Source: Planotetraspora kaengkrachanensis
Lineage (GTDB): Bacteria > Actinomycetota > Actinomycetes > Streptosporangiales > Streptosporangiaceae
Direction: 5' to 3'
DNA: 64,000 bases
Assembly: GCF_016862895.1 (NCBI RefSeq)
Contig: NZ_BONV01000053.1
Location: 1 to 64,000, forward strand
Below the pieces are notes generated by a model, which did not search any database, was not told where the DNA came from, and saw only the letters and a list, made by a program, of their open reading frames with translations. This document shows positions 34,013 to 43,304 of the stretch, in pieces. A program made the position numbers and the translations under genes. Positions within the stretch are counted from its first letter, which is position 1; each line of letters begins with the position of its first letter.

Positions 34013-34438
34013 TCAGTAGTAGGGAACCGCCCGATTCTCGCGCACCCAGAGCCGTTCGGCTTCACTGCCCTCGGGAGGAGGCCGTAGCCCGTCGATCATC
34101 CACAGATCCCGGGGAGTCTCGTCGACATGGAACTCGCAGTACAGGCCCCGGTCCCGAGTGTGGGGGGCCAGCAGGTGGCTCAACTCCTCGGCGATCCGGT
34201 TTCGCGCGGCGGGATCCCGCGGTTGGCGAGCGAGGTGCTCGATCACCACTCGCACGGCGCTGTCCGACGGTTCGCCGCCGATGAGGAACGAGGATTCCGG
34301 CACTTCGTGGAAGAGGGTGATGACGTAGAACTTCGGCAGACCGGCACCTACGTAGTGCTGCGCGACGTCTGCAGCGAATTCCTCCTTCTGCCGCGCGGTG
34401 TAGGTGCCGACCGGATGGTAGACGTGCCAAAGGGGCAT
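34013..34438 (-). CDS. tautomerase-superfamily protein
   Basis: 141 residues from ATG 34438 (MPLWHVYHPVGTYTARQKEE). The Pro right after the initiator Met would be the catalytic N-terminal Pro. FYVITLFHEVPESSFLIGGE and CEFHVDETPRDLWMIDGLRP resemble the cis-CaaD-like/Tautomerase_3 group. The frame upstream to 34531 is discarded because it would mask the Pro. Confidence 0.8.
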   Translation of the reverse strand: MPLWHVYHPVGTYTARQKEEFAADVAQHYVGAGLPKFYVITLFHEVPESSFLIGGEPSDSAVRVVIEHLARQPRDPAARNRIAEELSHLLAPHTRDRGLYCEFHVDETPRDLWMIDGLRPPPEGSEAERLWVRENRAVPYY

Positions 34439-34622
34439 CACAGTGTCCTTCGCGAGCGACGGTGCCGGCCGGGCTGAGTAACTGGTCGACTTACACCACG
34501 CCAGAAGGCCCTCACCCATTTCAAAGACCATCGACAGCGTGTCGCTGATCCCACTCCACCGTCACTGACGTCCATGGTCAGTACAGCCCAGGCGCGAGCG
34601 GCACGAGCGTGAGCGCGAATCC

Positions 34623-35294
34623 CTATTTGTCGTGCTGCCGGCGCACCATCTCGGTGATCCAGATGGGCGCGAACGGAGAGGTGCAGCCCGGGGGAGTCGG
34701 GTAGTCCTTGAGCACTTCGAGGCGCTCACCGATGTCGACGGCACGGGCGCGGTGCTCGGTGTGCTCGATCCCGATCTGAGCCAGGCAGTGGTTCATCGCC
34801 CACTGCAGGCGATCCGGGGCGTCCTTCATCTCCGTCTCGATGACGTCGAGCAGTCCGGCGAGGTCGAGGCCTTCGGGCTTCTTCGCGACGCGTTCGGTGG
34901 TCAGCGCCCAGCCGGCACTCGCGACCACGGGATCCGGATCGGCTGACCAGGCCAGGCGCAACTCTCCGGAGTGCGGATTCTTCTTCACCACGTAGTTCAC
35001 GAGCCAGTCGTGCACCTTGGGTGTGCGCGCTTCGCGCAACATAACGTCCAACTCGTCACGCTCGAACGCCTTCGGACGGCAGATCAGGATCGCCAGCAGT
35101 CGCGCCGCGGTGTCATCGGTCTCCCAGAGCCGGCACGCGAGTTCCTGCTGCGTCTTCAGCCGCTTCGCGAGCGCGCGCAGCTTGCTGAGATTCACACCGT
35201 GATCGTCACCGTGCTTCTCGTTGACCTCGCGTGTCCTCGGGTCCTCGAGGTCGGCCAGTTCGGCCATCACCTCGGCCACCGTGGTCTCGGCCAC
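34623..35294 (-). CDS. DNA-alkylation-repair (AlkD-like HEAT) protein
   Basis: 223 residues: MAETTVAEVMAELADLEDPR then VNLSKLRALAKRLKTQQELA, characteristic of the AlkD-like HEAT-repeat fold. RPKAFERDELDVMLREARTP and DWLVNYVVKKNPHSGELRLA follow. AlkD is a DNA glycosylase for bulky alkyl adducts; many actinobacterial relatives are uncharacterised. It stands alone. Confidence 0.82.
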   Translation of the reverse strand: MAETTVAEVMAELADLEDPRTREVNEKHGDDHGVNLSKLRALAKRLKTQQELACRLWETDDTAARLLAILICRPKAFERDELDVMLREARTPKVHDWLVNYVVKKNPHSGELRLAWSADPDPVVASAGWALTTERVAKKPEGLDLAGLLDVIETEMKDAPDRLQWAMNHCLAQIGIEHTEHRARAVDIGERLEVLKDYPTPPGCTSPFAPIWITEMVRRQHDK

Positions 35295-35375
35295 CTCGCC
35301 TCCCGTTCATCACGTGCGAGGTTCAGCCTACGACGGAAGCCGGTGATGAGAAGAAGGAGTTGCTGGGCCGCGATC

Positions 35376-35552
35376 GGAGTCGTGTTCACGCTGACCTACA
35401 CTCACGACCGCACCGGGCGCGATCTCACCATGACGGGCATCAAGTCCTACCGCCTCCATGCCGGACGGATAGTCGAATTCTGGGGTGAAACCGATCTGCA
35501 TGGCCTGCTCCGGCAGGCCGGCCTGGTGCCGGAGCAGATCCCGCCCTTCTGA
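35376..35552 (+). pseudogene. C-terminal remnant of an NTF2-like/SnoaL protein
   Basis: The frame GVVFTLTYTHDRTGRDLTMT then GIKSYRLHAGRIVEFWGETD ends at TGA 35552. These are the last strands of a SnoaL-type ester-cyclase-like domain. There is no start and no N-terminal half, since the divergent AlkD-like gene begins only 80 bp upstream. Confidence 0.6.
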
Positions 35553-35583
35553 GAAGTGGGCGAATGGAAGCCGGCGGTGTCTC

Positions 35584-36690
35584 CTAGAGAGTGCCGACTT
35601 GGGAGTCCTCCTTGATGCGGGTGAGGAAGAAGTCCCGGACGTCCTCGGCGAGCAGTTCCGGCACCTCCATCGCGGCGAAGTGGCCGCCGCGCTCGAACTC
35701 CGACCAGTGCCTGATGTCGTACAGCCGCTCGGCCAGTGGCCGCACCGACTGCGTGATGTCGTGCGCGAACACCGCCACGCCAACCGGTACCGGGCACGGC
35801 TCGGTCCGCCGCGGAGTCTCGCGGTGCAGCCGCGCCGAGGAGGCCGCGGTGGCGGTCAGCCAGTACAGCGAGATGCCGGTCAGCATCCGCTCGTCACTGA
35901 TCTGCGAACGGGGGTCCGTCCACTGTGCGAAGCGCTCGGCGATCCAGGCCAGCTGGCCGACCGGAGAGTCGGTCAGCGCATAGCCGATGGTCTGCGGGGT
36001 GGTGGCCTGCAGAGCCTGGTACGGCGGACGATTCGCCATCAGTTGCCGGACCTGGTCCAGCCGAGCTTCGTCCGTTTCTGACAGCTCGATGTCGGCGTCC
36101 GGTATCGGCCGGGTCGGCAGGTAGTTGACGTGCACCCCGACGACCTGCTCGGGCGCCACCGCGCCGAGCGCCGTCGAGATGCCCGAGCCGAAGTCGCCGC
36201 CCTGCGCGCCATAGCGCTCGTACCCGAGACGGCGCATCAGCTCGGCCCAGGCCCGTGCGACCCGGACGATGTCCCAGCCGCGGTCGTGGGTCGGCCCGGA
36301 GAAGCCGTAACCCGGGATGGACGGGATCACCACGTGGAAGTCGCGCGACAGCGGCTCGATCACGTCGAGGAACTCCAGAAACGAACCGGGCCAGCCGTGG
36401 GTGAGGATCAGCGCGAGCGCGTCCGGTTTCGAAGACCGGACGTGGACGAAGTGGATGTTCTGGCCGTCGATCTCGGTGGTGAAGTGCGGAAGCTCGTTGA
36501 GCCTGGCCTCGTGCTCGCGCCAGTCGTAACCGGTGCGCCAATATTCGGCCAGTTCCTTGAGCCGCGTCAGCGGGAAACCGTAGTCCCATCCGGCGTCGGC
36601 GACCTCGTTGGGCCAGCGGGTGCGGGAGAGCCGGTCGGTCAGGTCGTCGAGGTCGGCCTGCGGGATGTCGATGCGGAACGGCTTGATCAT
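35584..36690 (-). CDS. epoxide hydrolase (EHN-type alpha/beta hydrolase)
   Basis: 368 residues from ATG 36690 (MIKPFRIDIPQADLDDLTDR). The N-terminal EHN domain includes WDYGFPLTRLKELAEYWRTG. The hydrolase core has oxyanion HGWPGS, nucleophile GGDFGSG (Asp) and late catalytic His in RGGHFAAMEVPELL. This is the usual actinobacterial epoxide-hydrolase organisation. Divergent from the MarR gene at 36804 with AACG-type repeats in the gap. Confidence 0.9.
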   Translation of the reverse strand: MIKPFRIDIPQADLDDLTDRLSRTRWPNEVADAGWDYGFPLTRLKELAEYWRTGYDWREHEARLNELPHFTTEIDGQNIHFVHVRSSKPDALALILTHGWPGSFLEFLDVIEPLSRDFHVVIPSIPGYGFSGPTHDRGWDIVRVARAWAELMRRLGYERYGAQGGDFGSGISTALGAVAPEQVVGVHVNYLPTRPIPDADIELSETDEARLDQVRQLMANRPPYQALQATTPQTIGYALTDSPVGQLAWIAERFAQWTDPRSQISDERMLTGISLYWLTATAASSARLHRETPRRTEPCPVPVGVAVFAHDITQSVRPLAERLYDIRHWSEFERGGHFAAMEVPELLAEDVRDFFLTRIKEDSQVGTL

Positions 36691-36724
36691 GGTCCTGACT
36701 CCGGGGGGATTCGTTTGGGCATGA

Positions 36725-36792
36725 AACGTTTGTGCGCCTAACGTTTGGCGTCCGAACGATATCACAATCATTGGTGCTCCCAACGATTCGTT
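36725..36792. promoter_or_regulatory. AACG-type repeats in the MarR/epoxide-hydrolase gap
   Basis: AACGTTT at 36725 and 36740, GAACGAT at 36754, and the near palindrome AACGATTCGTT at 36782-36792, 12 bp before the MarR start. Likely MarR operators controlling both genes. Confidence 0.5.
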
Positions 36793-36803
36793 AGGCTTGC
36801 CAC

Positions 36804-37283
36804 ATGGAGAACCCGTCCGACAAGCCGCCCGCCGGGTGGGAGAGCCTGCCGAGCTGGCTGCTCACCCAGACCGCCAACCACGCGCACCGCCTGGTGGCCG
36901 ACGGGTTCTCGTCCGTCAGCGCCCGCGGCTATCACTACCGCCTGCTGGCGACCCTGGAGGAGTTCGGCCCGGCCAGCCAGGCCACGCTGGGCCGCCGTAG
37001 CGGCATCCACGTCAGCGACATGGTCGCGACGATCAACGAGCTGGCCGAGCGCAACCTGGTCGAGCGCGCCCCGGACCCCTCCGATCGGCGGCGCAACATC
37101 ATCTCGCTGACGCCCGAGGGCGAGCTGCAGCTGCGGCGACTGGAGAAGCGGCTGGCGGAAACCCAGGACGAACTGCTGGCTCCACTCTCATCCGAGGATC
37201 GAGAGCGGTTCGCCGAGCTGCTGTCCAGGCTGTTGGACCACCACAACCGGCGAACCGGCACCTCAGAAGAGCCGCGGCACTGA
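36804..37283 (+). CDS. MarR-family regulator
   Basis: 159 residues starting MENPSDKPPAGWESLPSWLL. The winged helix ATLGRRSGIHVSDMVATINE is followed by LAERNLVERAPDPSDRRRNI, the conserved DxRxR wing region, and ISLTPEGELQLRRLEKRLAE as dimer helices. Typical length. Probably represses the divergent epoxide hydrolase. Confidence 0.92.
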   Translation: MENPSDKPPAGWESLPSWLLTQTANHAHRLVADGFSSVSARGYHYRLLATLEEFGPASQATLGRRSGIHVSDMVATINELAERNLVERAPDPSDRRRNIISLTPEGELQLRRLEKRLAETQDELLAPLSSEDRERFAELLSRLLDHHNRRTGTSEEPRH

Positions 37284-37503
37284 CTGGCAACGCGCCCAGG
37301 AACTCCTCCGACCAGGGGAGATCTCAGGCCCGGCGGTAGACCACGGTTGCGCCGCCGGTGAGCCAGGTGAGGCCGGTGAGTTCGAGTATGTGGGCCTCGG
37401 AGGTGCCGGCCGTAGCCTGTGACGCCCGCTGACGCCTCGCATGTGGCGCCATCGGGACCCCTCAACGGGTGGCGGGGGCAGAGACGCGACTAACGTGAGG
37501 TTC

Positions 37504-38124
37504 ATGGGAGGGGCCGGCCGCGAAGTCGGGCTCGAGCCGAACGTGATGCGGGAGCGCATCATCGAGAAGGCCACCCGGCTCTTCGCGTCTCTCGGGTACG
37601 ACGGAACTCCGATCCAGATGATCGCCGACGCCGCCGGACTCGACCAGGATGCCGTCACCGACCTCGTGGGTGACAAACGCGAGATCTACCTCACGGTGAT
37701 GCGTGAGACCTACCTCCACACGCGGGCGATGTACGACTCCGCGTTCGCCGCGTTCACACCTGATCGAGCGGGTGTCCTCCTGGTCGTCGACCGCTATCTG
37801 GACTTCTACATCGACCACCCGGAGGTGCCCGAGCTGTGGATCCACCGATGGCTGTCCGACGCCGCCGACATCACCGAGGTCGAGGCTCTGTACCTCAAAC
37901 CACTTCGGGACCGGGTCAAGGACGTTTTTCGCCCCATAGTCAGACCTGGCGTGGACCTGGACGTCACCCTCGAGATCATCGTCTGGTGCGTACGCGGCTT
38001 CGTGGTGGGCGGCATGCTCACCCCCAGCGGCGAGCTCCGTGGGCCGCGCAACACCGTGTACCTGCAGCGGTTCCGTGCGTACCTGCACCAGCTGGTCACC
38101 AGGTTGCTCGGGCTGGACGGCTGA
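37504..38124 (+). CDS. TetR-family regulator
   Basis: 206 residues from ATG 37504, preceded by GTGAGG. The N-terminal HTH (RERIIEKATRLFASLGYDGT, PIQMIADAAGLDQDAVTDLV) is followed by an all-helical ligand domain. It lies 38 bp upstream of the flavoprotein gene on the same strand; they may be co-transcribed. Ligand unknown. Confidence 0.88.
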   Translation: MGGAGREVGLEPNVMRERIIEKATRLFASLGYDGTPIQMIADAAGLDQDAVTDLVGDKREIYLTVMRETYLHTRAMYDSAFAAFTPDRAGVLLVVDRYLDFYIDHPEVPELWIHRWLSDAADITEVEALYLKPLRDRVKDVFRPIVRPGVDLDVTLEIIVWCVRGFVVGGMLTPSGELRGPRNTVYLQRFRAYLHQLVTRLLGLDG

Positions 38125-38162
38125 CGGCCGCAGACTCGGGATGAGCGCGGTATCTTCACCGC

Positions 38163-38702
38163 GTGACCCAGCCTGACAAGGTCCTCTATGTGATCGTCTG
38201 CGCCGCAGGCCCGGCCGGCGACGTCGGCCGCCTGGTCACCATGGCCCAGGACGAAGGGTGGACCGTCCAGATCGTCGCCACCCCTCCCGCGCTCGACTTC
38301 ATCGACGTCGCGGCGCTGGAGCAGCAGACCGGCCGTCCCGTCCGCAGCCGGTACCGCAAGCCAGGCGATCCCAAGCCGCCACGGGCGGACGCGTTCATCG
38401 TCGCCCCCGCGACCTTCAACACGATCAACAAGGTCGCCCTGGGCATCACGGACACCTATGCCCTGGGCCTCCTGGCCGAAGCGCCCGGACTCGGCATCCC
38501 CGTCGTCGTGCTGCCCTTTGTGAACAGCGCGCTGGCCGGCCGAGAGCCCTTTCACCGAAGCGTTGAGACGCTTCGTGCCGAGGGAGTCCGCGTCCTCCTC
38601 GGTCCCGGTGAATTCGAACCGCACGCTCTCGACTCCGGAGCCGACGCGTTCCAGTCATACCCCTGGCATCTCGCGGTCTCGGAGCTGGGAAAGCTCGGCT
38701 GA
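38163..38702 (+). CDS. flavoprotein, paralogue of 24102-24668
   Basis: 179 residues, GTG start. Nearly the same sequence pattern as the protein at 24102-24668: KVLYVIVCAAGPAGDVGRLV and ADAFIVAPATFNTINKVALG with the FMN-binding APATxNT motif. Here the neighbour is a TetR regulator instead of XRE-TPR. The absence of the XRE partner suggests duplication and re-wiring. Confidence 0.88.
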   Translation: MTQPDKVLYVIVCAAGPAGDVGRLVTMAQDEGWTVQIVATPPALDFIDVAALEQQTGRPVRSRYRKPGDPKPPRADAFIVAPATFNTINKVALGITDTYALGLLAEAPGLGIPVVVLPFVNSALAGREPFHRSVETLRAEGVRVLLGPGEFEPHALDSGADAFQSYPWHLAVSELGKLG

Positions 38703-38871
38703 CTCGCACACTCGGCGATGCCGGAAGGCGCCCGCGGACGGCTCGGTGTTCCCTCTCGTAGTACTTCGGAGCTACGCGGGAGATGCACTCTCCAGCGGGA
38801 GGCCGACTACGGGGTGTGATGCGTAGCTTCGGTGCCGTCAGCCTCCGAAGCCGTACAGAAGGGCCTCACCT

Positions 38872-39837
38872 GTGGCCTTCCCCCCACGTATGAGCCGTCT
38901 GCGCCGCGCCCTGCTCTCCGCAGTCGTCACCCTCTCGATCGCCGGACCGGTGTCGGGAGCGGCCCGCCCCGCGGCCGTCCAGGCACCCGTCCCGCCCGCC
39001 CTCGCCCCCTTGCGGACGTTCACCCCGGCCGCGCTCGCCGAGCGGTACGCCGCCACCCGCGACGCGATCCAGGCGGCCGGGCGAACGGCCGCCGCCCACG
39101 CTGACCGGTGGCGGGCCGCGATGTTGCGCACCATGGCCGACCGGACGCGGCGTTTCCTGTTCTTCGACGGCCGTGACGGCGGCCGTGCCGTGGAGGTCTT
39201 CGGCGATCTCGCTCAGGCCGAGCGGATCGCCGTGCTCGTTCCGGGCTCCGATACCAACCTCGACGAGTACGGACTCCTGCGCGGTGGCGCGATGAGGCTG
39301 CAGCAGGCGCTCGGTGACCGATCCGCCGTGATCGGCTGGCTCGGGTATGAGACGCCGAGCACGGTGAGCGCCGAGGTGCTGACCACCGGCCGTGCCGACC
39401 GGGCCGCCCCGGCCCTGAGCGCCTTCGTGCGGGAGTTGGCCGTCGCCGAGCCCGCCGCCCGGCTCTCGCTCGTGTGTCACTCGTACGGCACCGTGGTCTG
39501 CGGGCGGGCGGCGTCCGGGCTGGACGTCGCCGACGTCGTCCTGGTCGGCAGTGCCGGAATCGGTGTCGACGACGTCGGCGCGCTGCACACCCGCGCCACC
39601 GTCTGGGCCGGCCGGAGCGCCGGCGACTGGATCGGCGATGTGCCGCACACGCGGCTCAGGTTGCCGTTCATCACGGTCGGGCTGGGCGCCGACCCGGTGT
39701 CGCCCTCGTTCGGCGCCAGGGTCTTCGTGGCAGGTGACGGCGGACACAGCGACTACCTCAGGCCAGGGGCGGCCCTGTCGAACATCGCCAGGATCGTCTC
39801 GGGGCAGGCGCCGTGCGAGGAGGACCCTCGTGCGTGA
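38872..39837 (+). CDS. secreted alpha/beta hydrolase (DUF1023-like)
   Basis: 321 residues; GTG 38872 or ATG 38890 (MSRLRRALLSAVVTLSIAGP). Signal peptide to about residue 30. The hydrolase part has RIAVLVPGSDTNLDEYGLLR and the nucleophile elbow VCHSYGTVVCGR (Ser in HSYG), with a late His in GDGGHSDYLRPGAA. DUF1023 hydrolases are abundant, substrate-unknown actinobacterial proteins. First of a four-gene overlapping operon. Confidence 0.85.
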   Translation: MAFPPRMSRLRRALLSAVVTLSIAGPVSGAARPAAVQAPVPPALAPLRTFTPAALAERYAATRDAIQAAGRTAAAHADRWRAAMLRTMADRTRRFLFFDGRDGGRAVEVFGDLAQAERIAVLVPGSDTNLDEYGLLRGGAMRLQQALGDRSAVIGWLGYETPSTVSAEVLTTGRADRAAPALSAFVRELAVAEPAARLSLVCHSYGTVVCGRAASGLDVADVVLVGSAGIGVDDVGALHTRATVWAGRSAGDWIGDVPHTRLRLPFITVGLGADPVSPSFGARVFVAGDGGHSDYLRPGAALSNIARIVSGQAPCEEDPRA

Positions 39838-41032
39838 CCTCGTCCTGCGGATCGACGCGGCGACCCCACCCGGCCGTGATCGCGCCGTCGACGCGTTGCG
39901 CGCGCTGGCCATCCTCGGCGTGGTGCTCGGCCATTGGCTCGTGAGCGCTCTTGTCGTCGACAGCGGAACGATGCACGTCGCCAGCCCGCTTCGCGCCATG
40001 CCGCACCTCGCTCCTGTGTCCTGGCTGCTCCAGACGCTGGCGGTCTTCTTCCTGGTGGGCGGCTTGGCCGGCGCGAAGAGCCTTGCCGCCGCCCGCGCCC
40101 GCGACGTGACGTACTTCCGGTGGCTCGGCGCCCGGATGTCCCGGCTGTTCCGGCCGGTCGCCGCCGTGCTCGCGGTGTGGGCCGTGGCGGCGGTCGCGAT
40201 GCTCGCCTTCGGGACCGACTCGGGGACGGTGCGCGCGCTGGTCAAGCTCGTCGTGTCCCCTCTGTGGTTCCTGCTGGTCTTCGCGGCGCTGACCGCGGGC
40301 ACCCCGCTGGCCGCCCGGCTGCACCCGCTCGTGCCGCTCGCCGTCGTCGCGCTCGTCGACCTCGTCCGGTACGGCCTGGGCGGCCCCGCCTGGCTCGGCT
40401 GGGTCAACGTGGCTGCCGGCTGGCTGGTGCCGTACTGCCTGGGGGCGGCCTGGACCCGGGGCGCGATGCGGAGCCGGGGGACCGGATGGGCGCTTGTAGT
40501 CGGCGGGGTCACCGCCACCGCCGGGCTCGTCCTGCTGGCGGGCTACCCCGCCGACATGGTCGGGGTGCCCGGCGCCGCCGTCTCGAACCTCGACCCGCCC
40601 ACTATCGCGGCCGTAACCTTCGGTCTCGCCCAGTGCGGGGTGGCCCTGCTGCTGCTCGGCCGGCTGCGGCGGATACTGCGCCGCAGGATCACGTGGGCCG
40701 CGGTCGCCCTGGTGAACCTGTCGGCCATGACGATCTTCCTCTGGCATCAGACCGCGATGATGGCCGTTTCCGCCATCGGCCTGCTGGGGGGTGAGCCCCT
40801 CCCCGGCCTGCACACCGTCCCCGACGGCCCCGGCTGGGTGCTCGCCCGGCTGGCCTGGCTGCCGGCGTTCGCGGCGGCGCTGCTCGTGTGCTCGGCCGCG
40901 TTCCGCACGTACGAGCGGGGAACGCCGGGAAATCGCGGCAGTGCCGAGGGCGAAGGTCCTGCATCCGCCCTAAGGTGGACGTCGCCGATCAAAGACTCGA
41001 AGGTGGCAAACGGCGCGTGGGGCGAGAGCTGA
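39830..41032 (+). CDS. membrane acyltransferase (Acyl_transf_3)
   Basis: 400 residues from GTG 39830, overlapping the hydrolase stop by 8 bp, with GAGGAGG upstream. The opening RDRAVDALRALAILGVVLGH is the acyltransferase-3 signature, followed by about 10 membrane helices. The C-terminal NLSAMTIFLWHQTAMMAV is a typical late helix. It probably transfers an acyl group to a surface polymer or small molecule. Its stop overlaps the histidine-kinase start by one base. Confidence 0.85.
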   Translation: MRDLVLRIDAATPPGRDRAVDALRALAILGVVLGHWLVSALVVDSGTMHVASPLRAMPHLAPVSWLLQTLAVFFLVGGLAGAKSLAAARARDVTYFRWLGARMSRLFRPVAAVLAVWAVAAVAMLAFGTDSGTVRALVKLVVSPLWFLLVFAALTAGTPLAARLHPLVPLAVVALVDLVRYGLGGPAWLGWVNVAAGWLVPYCLGAAWTRGAMRSRGTGWALVVGGVTATAGLVLLAGYPADMVGVPGAAVSNLDPPTIAAVTFGLAQCGVALLLLGRLRRILRRRITWAAVALVNLSAMTIFLWHQTAMMAVSAIGLLGGEPLPGLHTVPDGPGWVLARLAWLPAFAAALLVCSAAFRTYERGTPGNRGSAEGEGPASALRWTSPIKDSKVANGAWGES

Positions 41033-42330
41033 TGAGGGTGCTGCCGACGCTGCCGCGTGTTCTGCGCACGGACCTGTTGACGTGGGTCTACGATCCGCTT
41101 CCGCCCATGGTGGGGCCCCGTTGGCTGGCCCGGCTGCCGCACGTCGTGGTGGTGGTCTTCGCGGTCACCGGCGCCATCGAGGGCTCCGGTCCGGATCCGC
41201 GGGTCTCGACACTGACCATGGTGCAGGCGGGGTTGCTCGTCGCCGCGATGTTCCGCCCGATGCCGGCCTGGTGGGCGTCGACGGTCGTCCTGGTCGTCGC
41301 CGCGAGGATTGTCGAACCTCCCGCCGCGTCCTGGGACGTCCCGGGAGGTGCCGCGCTCCGCGTGATGTCGATCCCCTGGTCGGTTCAGCTGATCGCGCTC
41401 CAGGTGGGGGTGCTGTACCTGGTGGCGCTGCGGGTCCGTCCCCGGGTCGTGGGCGAGACGCTGGCGATCAGCGTCCTGACCGGCGTGGCCTGCCTGACGT
41501 TCGTCAACCCGGGCATCGGTCCCGCTCAGATCGTGGTGACGCCTCCCTTCTTCGTGTCGGTGACGGCGGTCGGCGCCGTGGTGGGCATCGGTGCGGTACT
41601 CCGTGGCGAACGCGTGGCCCGCGCCCGGCTGTTCTCACAGAAGGAGCTCACGGCCGAGGAGCGGGCCAGACGCACGGTGCTCGAGGAGCGCAACCGGATC
41701 GCCAGGGAACTGCACGACGTGGTCGCCCACCACATGTCGTTGATCTCCATTCAGGCGCAGGTCGCGCCCCACCTGGTCAAGGACCCGCCGGAAGAGCTGA
41801 AGGAGAACCTCGCGGGCATCCGTCAGAGCGCCGTGGAGGCTCTCACGGAACTGCGGCGGGTCCTGGGCGTGCTGCGGTCGGAGGACGCGCCGGCGGACGA
41901 GGCCCGCCATGCGCCGCAGCCCACCCTGGAACGGCTGGGCGAACTCGCCGAGACGGTGCGGGGTGCGGGTCTCACGCTCTCCATCGAGACCACGGGCGAG
42001 CCGCGCCGGTTGCCGCCGGGCGTAGAACTTTCCGCGTTCCGCATCATCCAGGAGGCGCTGTCCAACGCCATGCGGCACGCCCCCGGCGCCGCGGTGCGCG
42101 TGCAGCTCGGGTATCGGGCCGACGCGCTGACCGTCCGCGTCGTCAACGCCGTACCGGACCGGCCGGCAGCGCCCTCCTCCGAGCCGCGGCACGGGCTGCT
42201 GGGCATGCGCGAGCGTACGGTGATGCTGGGAGGCGAGCTGGTGGCCGGCCCTACATCCGACGGCGGTTACGAGGTGCGCGCGACCCTGCCCGCCGGTGCA
42301 GGGGGACCGCATGCGGAGGACACAGCATGA
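41032..42330 (+). CDS. two-component sensor histidine kinase (HisKA_3 type)
   Basis: 432 residues from ATG 41032. About five membrane helices (residues 35-195), then a short linker and the dimerisation box EERNRIARELHDVVAHHMSL with phospho-His228. An HATPase domain has FRIIQEALSNAMRHAPGAAV and HGLLGMRERTVMLGG. This is the NarL-type kinase group. Its gene overlaps the response regulator by four bases (ATGA). It probably senses an envelope signal related to the two upstream genes. Confidence 0.93.
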   Translation: MRVLPTLPRVLRTDLLTWVYDPLPPMVGPRWLARLPHVVVVVFAVTGAIEGSGPDPRVSTLTMVQAGLLVAAMFRPMPAWWASTVVLVVAARIVEPPAASWDVPGGAALRVMSIPWSVQLIALQVGVLYLVALRVRPRVVGETLAISVLTGVACLTFVNPGIGPAQIVVTPPFFVSVTAVGAVVGIGAVLRGERVARARLFSQKELTAEERARRTVLEERNRIARELHDVVAHHMSLISIQAQVAPHLVKDPPEELKENLAGIRQSAVEALTELRRVLGVLRSEDAPADEARHAPQPTLERLGELAETVRGAGLTLSIETTGEPRRLPPGVELSAFRIIQEALSNAMRHAPGAAVRVQLGYRADALTVRVVNAVPDRPAAPSSEPRHGLLGMRERTVMLGGELVAGPTSDGGYEVRATLPAGAGGPHAEDTA

Positions 42331-43001
42331 CGCCCATCCGGGTGCTGATCGCCGACGACCAGGTGATGGTGCGTCAGGGCTTCACGGTCCTGCTGAACGC
42401 CGAGCCCGGAATCGAGGTCGTCGGCCAGGCCGTCAACGGTCTCGACGCCGTCGCCAAGGCCGCCGAACTCGCACCGGACGTCGTGCTGATGGACATCCGG
42501 ATGCCCGAACTCGGCGGCATCGAGGCGACCCGCCGCATCACCACGACGGCCGGGACCGTCGTCAAGGTCCTGGTGCTGACGACGTTCGACCTCGACGAGT
42601 ACGTGTACGAGGCGCTGCGCGCGGGAGCGTCCGGATTCCTGCTGAAGGACGCGTCGGCCGCCGAGCTCGCCCACGCCGTACGGGTGGTGGCGGCGGGTGA
42701 GGCGCTGCTCGCCCCGGCCGTCACCAAACGCCTCATCGCGGAGTTCTCACGGATGACCGCCGCCCCCCGGGCCCCGCTCAAGGAGCGCGTCGGCGACCTG
42801 ACCGAACGTGAGACCGAGGTACTGAGCCTCATCGCGCAGGGCCTGTCCAACGCGGAGATCGCCGCCCGCCTGGTGGTGGCGGAGCAGACGGTGAAAACCC
42901 ATGTGAGCCGGATACTGGTCAAGCTGGGGCTGCGCGACAGAACCCAGGCCGCCGTCTACGCGTACGAGACGGGCCTGGTCCGCCCGGCCGGGTACCAATA
43001 G
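42327..43001 (+). CDS. NarL/LuxR-type response regulator
   Basis: 224 residues. The receiver domain (1-120) has Asp10/Asp11 and phospho-Asp56 in VVLMDIRMPELGG, and Lys in FLLKDASAAEL. The LuxR helix-turn-helix (about 160-215) has LTERETEVLSLIAQGLSNAE and VAEQTVKTHVSRIL. Cognate partner of the kinase encoded just upstream. Confidence 0.95.
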   Translation: MTPIRVLIADDQVMVRQGFTVLLNAEPGIEVVGQAVNGLDAVAKAAELAPDVVLMDIRMPELGGIEATRRITTTAGTVVKVLVLTTFDLDEYVYEALRAGASGFLLKDASAAELAHAVRVVAAGEALLAPAVTKRLIAEFSRMTAAPRAPLKERVGDLTERETEVLSLIAQGLSNAEIAARLVVAEQTVKTHVSRILVKLGLRDRTQAAVYAYETGLVRPAGYQ

Positions 43002-43019
43002 AGCTTGGCAGAGGTTCCG

Positions 43020-43274
43020 TCACACCCTGTCCACGAACGAGCGTGCCGCGTCTTCGCTGAAGCCGGTTTCACCCCGGACGAGGAAAACGGCCTGCTCGTA
43101 CCGTCCCTGGCTTTTCAGCCCCCGGACCTTCGTCGCCAGGTCGGCAGGACCGCCAGAACCAACGCTGCGACCCACACTGCGCGCTCTCGCGCCCCTTACA
43201 GCCACGAGAACGACGACGATGAGCGCGCAGATGAAGATCAGGGGGAGAAAGGTTCCGACAGGATTGCTTCCCAT
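43020..43274 (-). CDS. small membrane protein
   Basis: 84 residues: MGSNPVGTFLPLIFICALIV continues a single membrane helix (about 8-27), then a basic stretch, then a helical tail ATKVRGLKSQGRYEQAVFLV that resembles short SHOCT-like or ribosomal-L7/L12-fold tails seen in actinobacterial membrane peptides. Convergent with the response regulator. Confidence 0.6.
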   Translation of the reverse strand: MGSNPVGTFLPLIFICALIVVVLVAVRGARARSVGRSVGSGGPADLATKVRGLKSQGRYEQAVFLVRGETGFSEDAARSFVDRV

Positions 43275-43304
43275 GCCGTGATCGTAGTGTTTTCTCCAGG
43301 CGGC

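Noticed and set aside
38866-40518. 550-codon minus-strand frame
   Set aside because: Antisense shadow of the hydrolase and acyltransferase genes; low-complexity composition and no domains.
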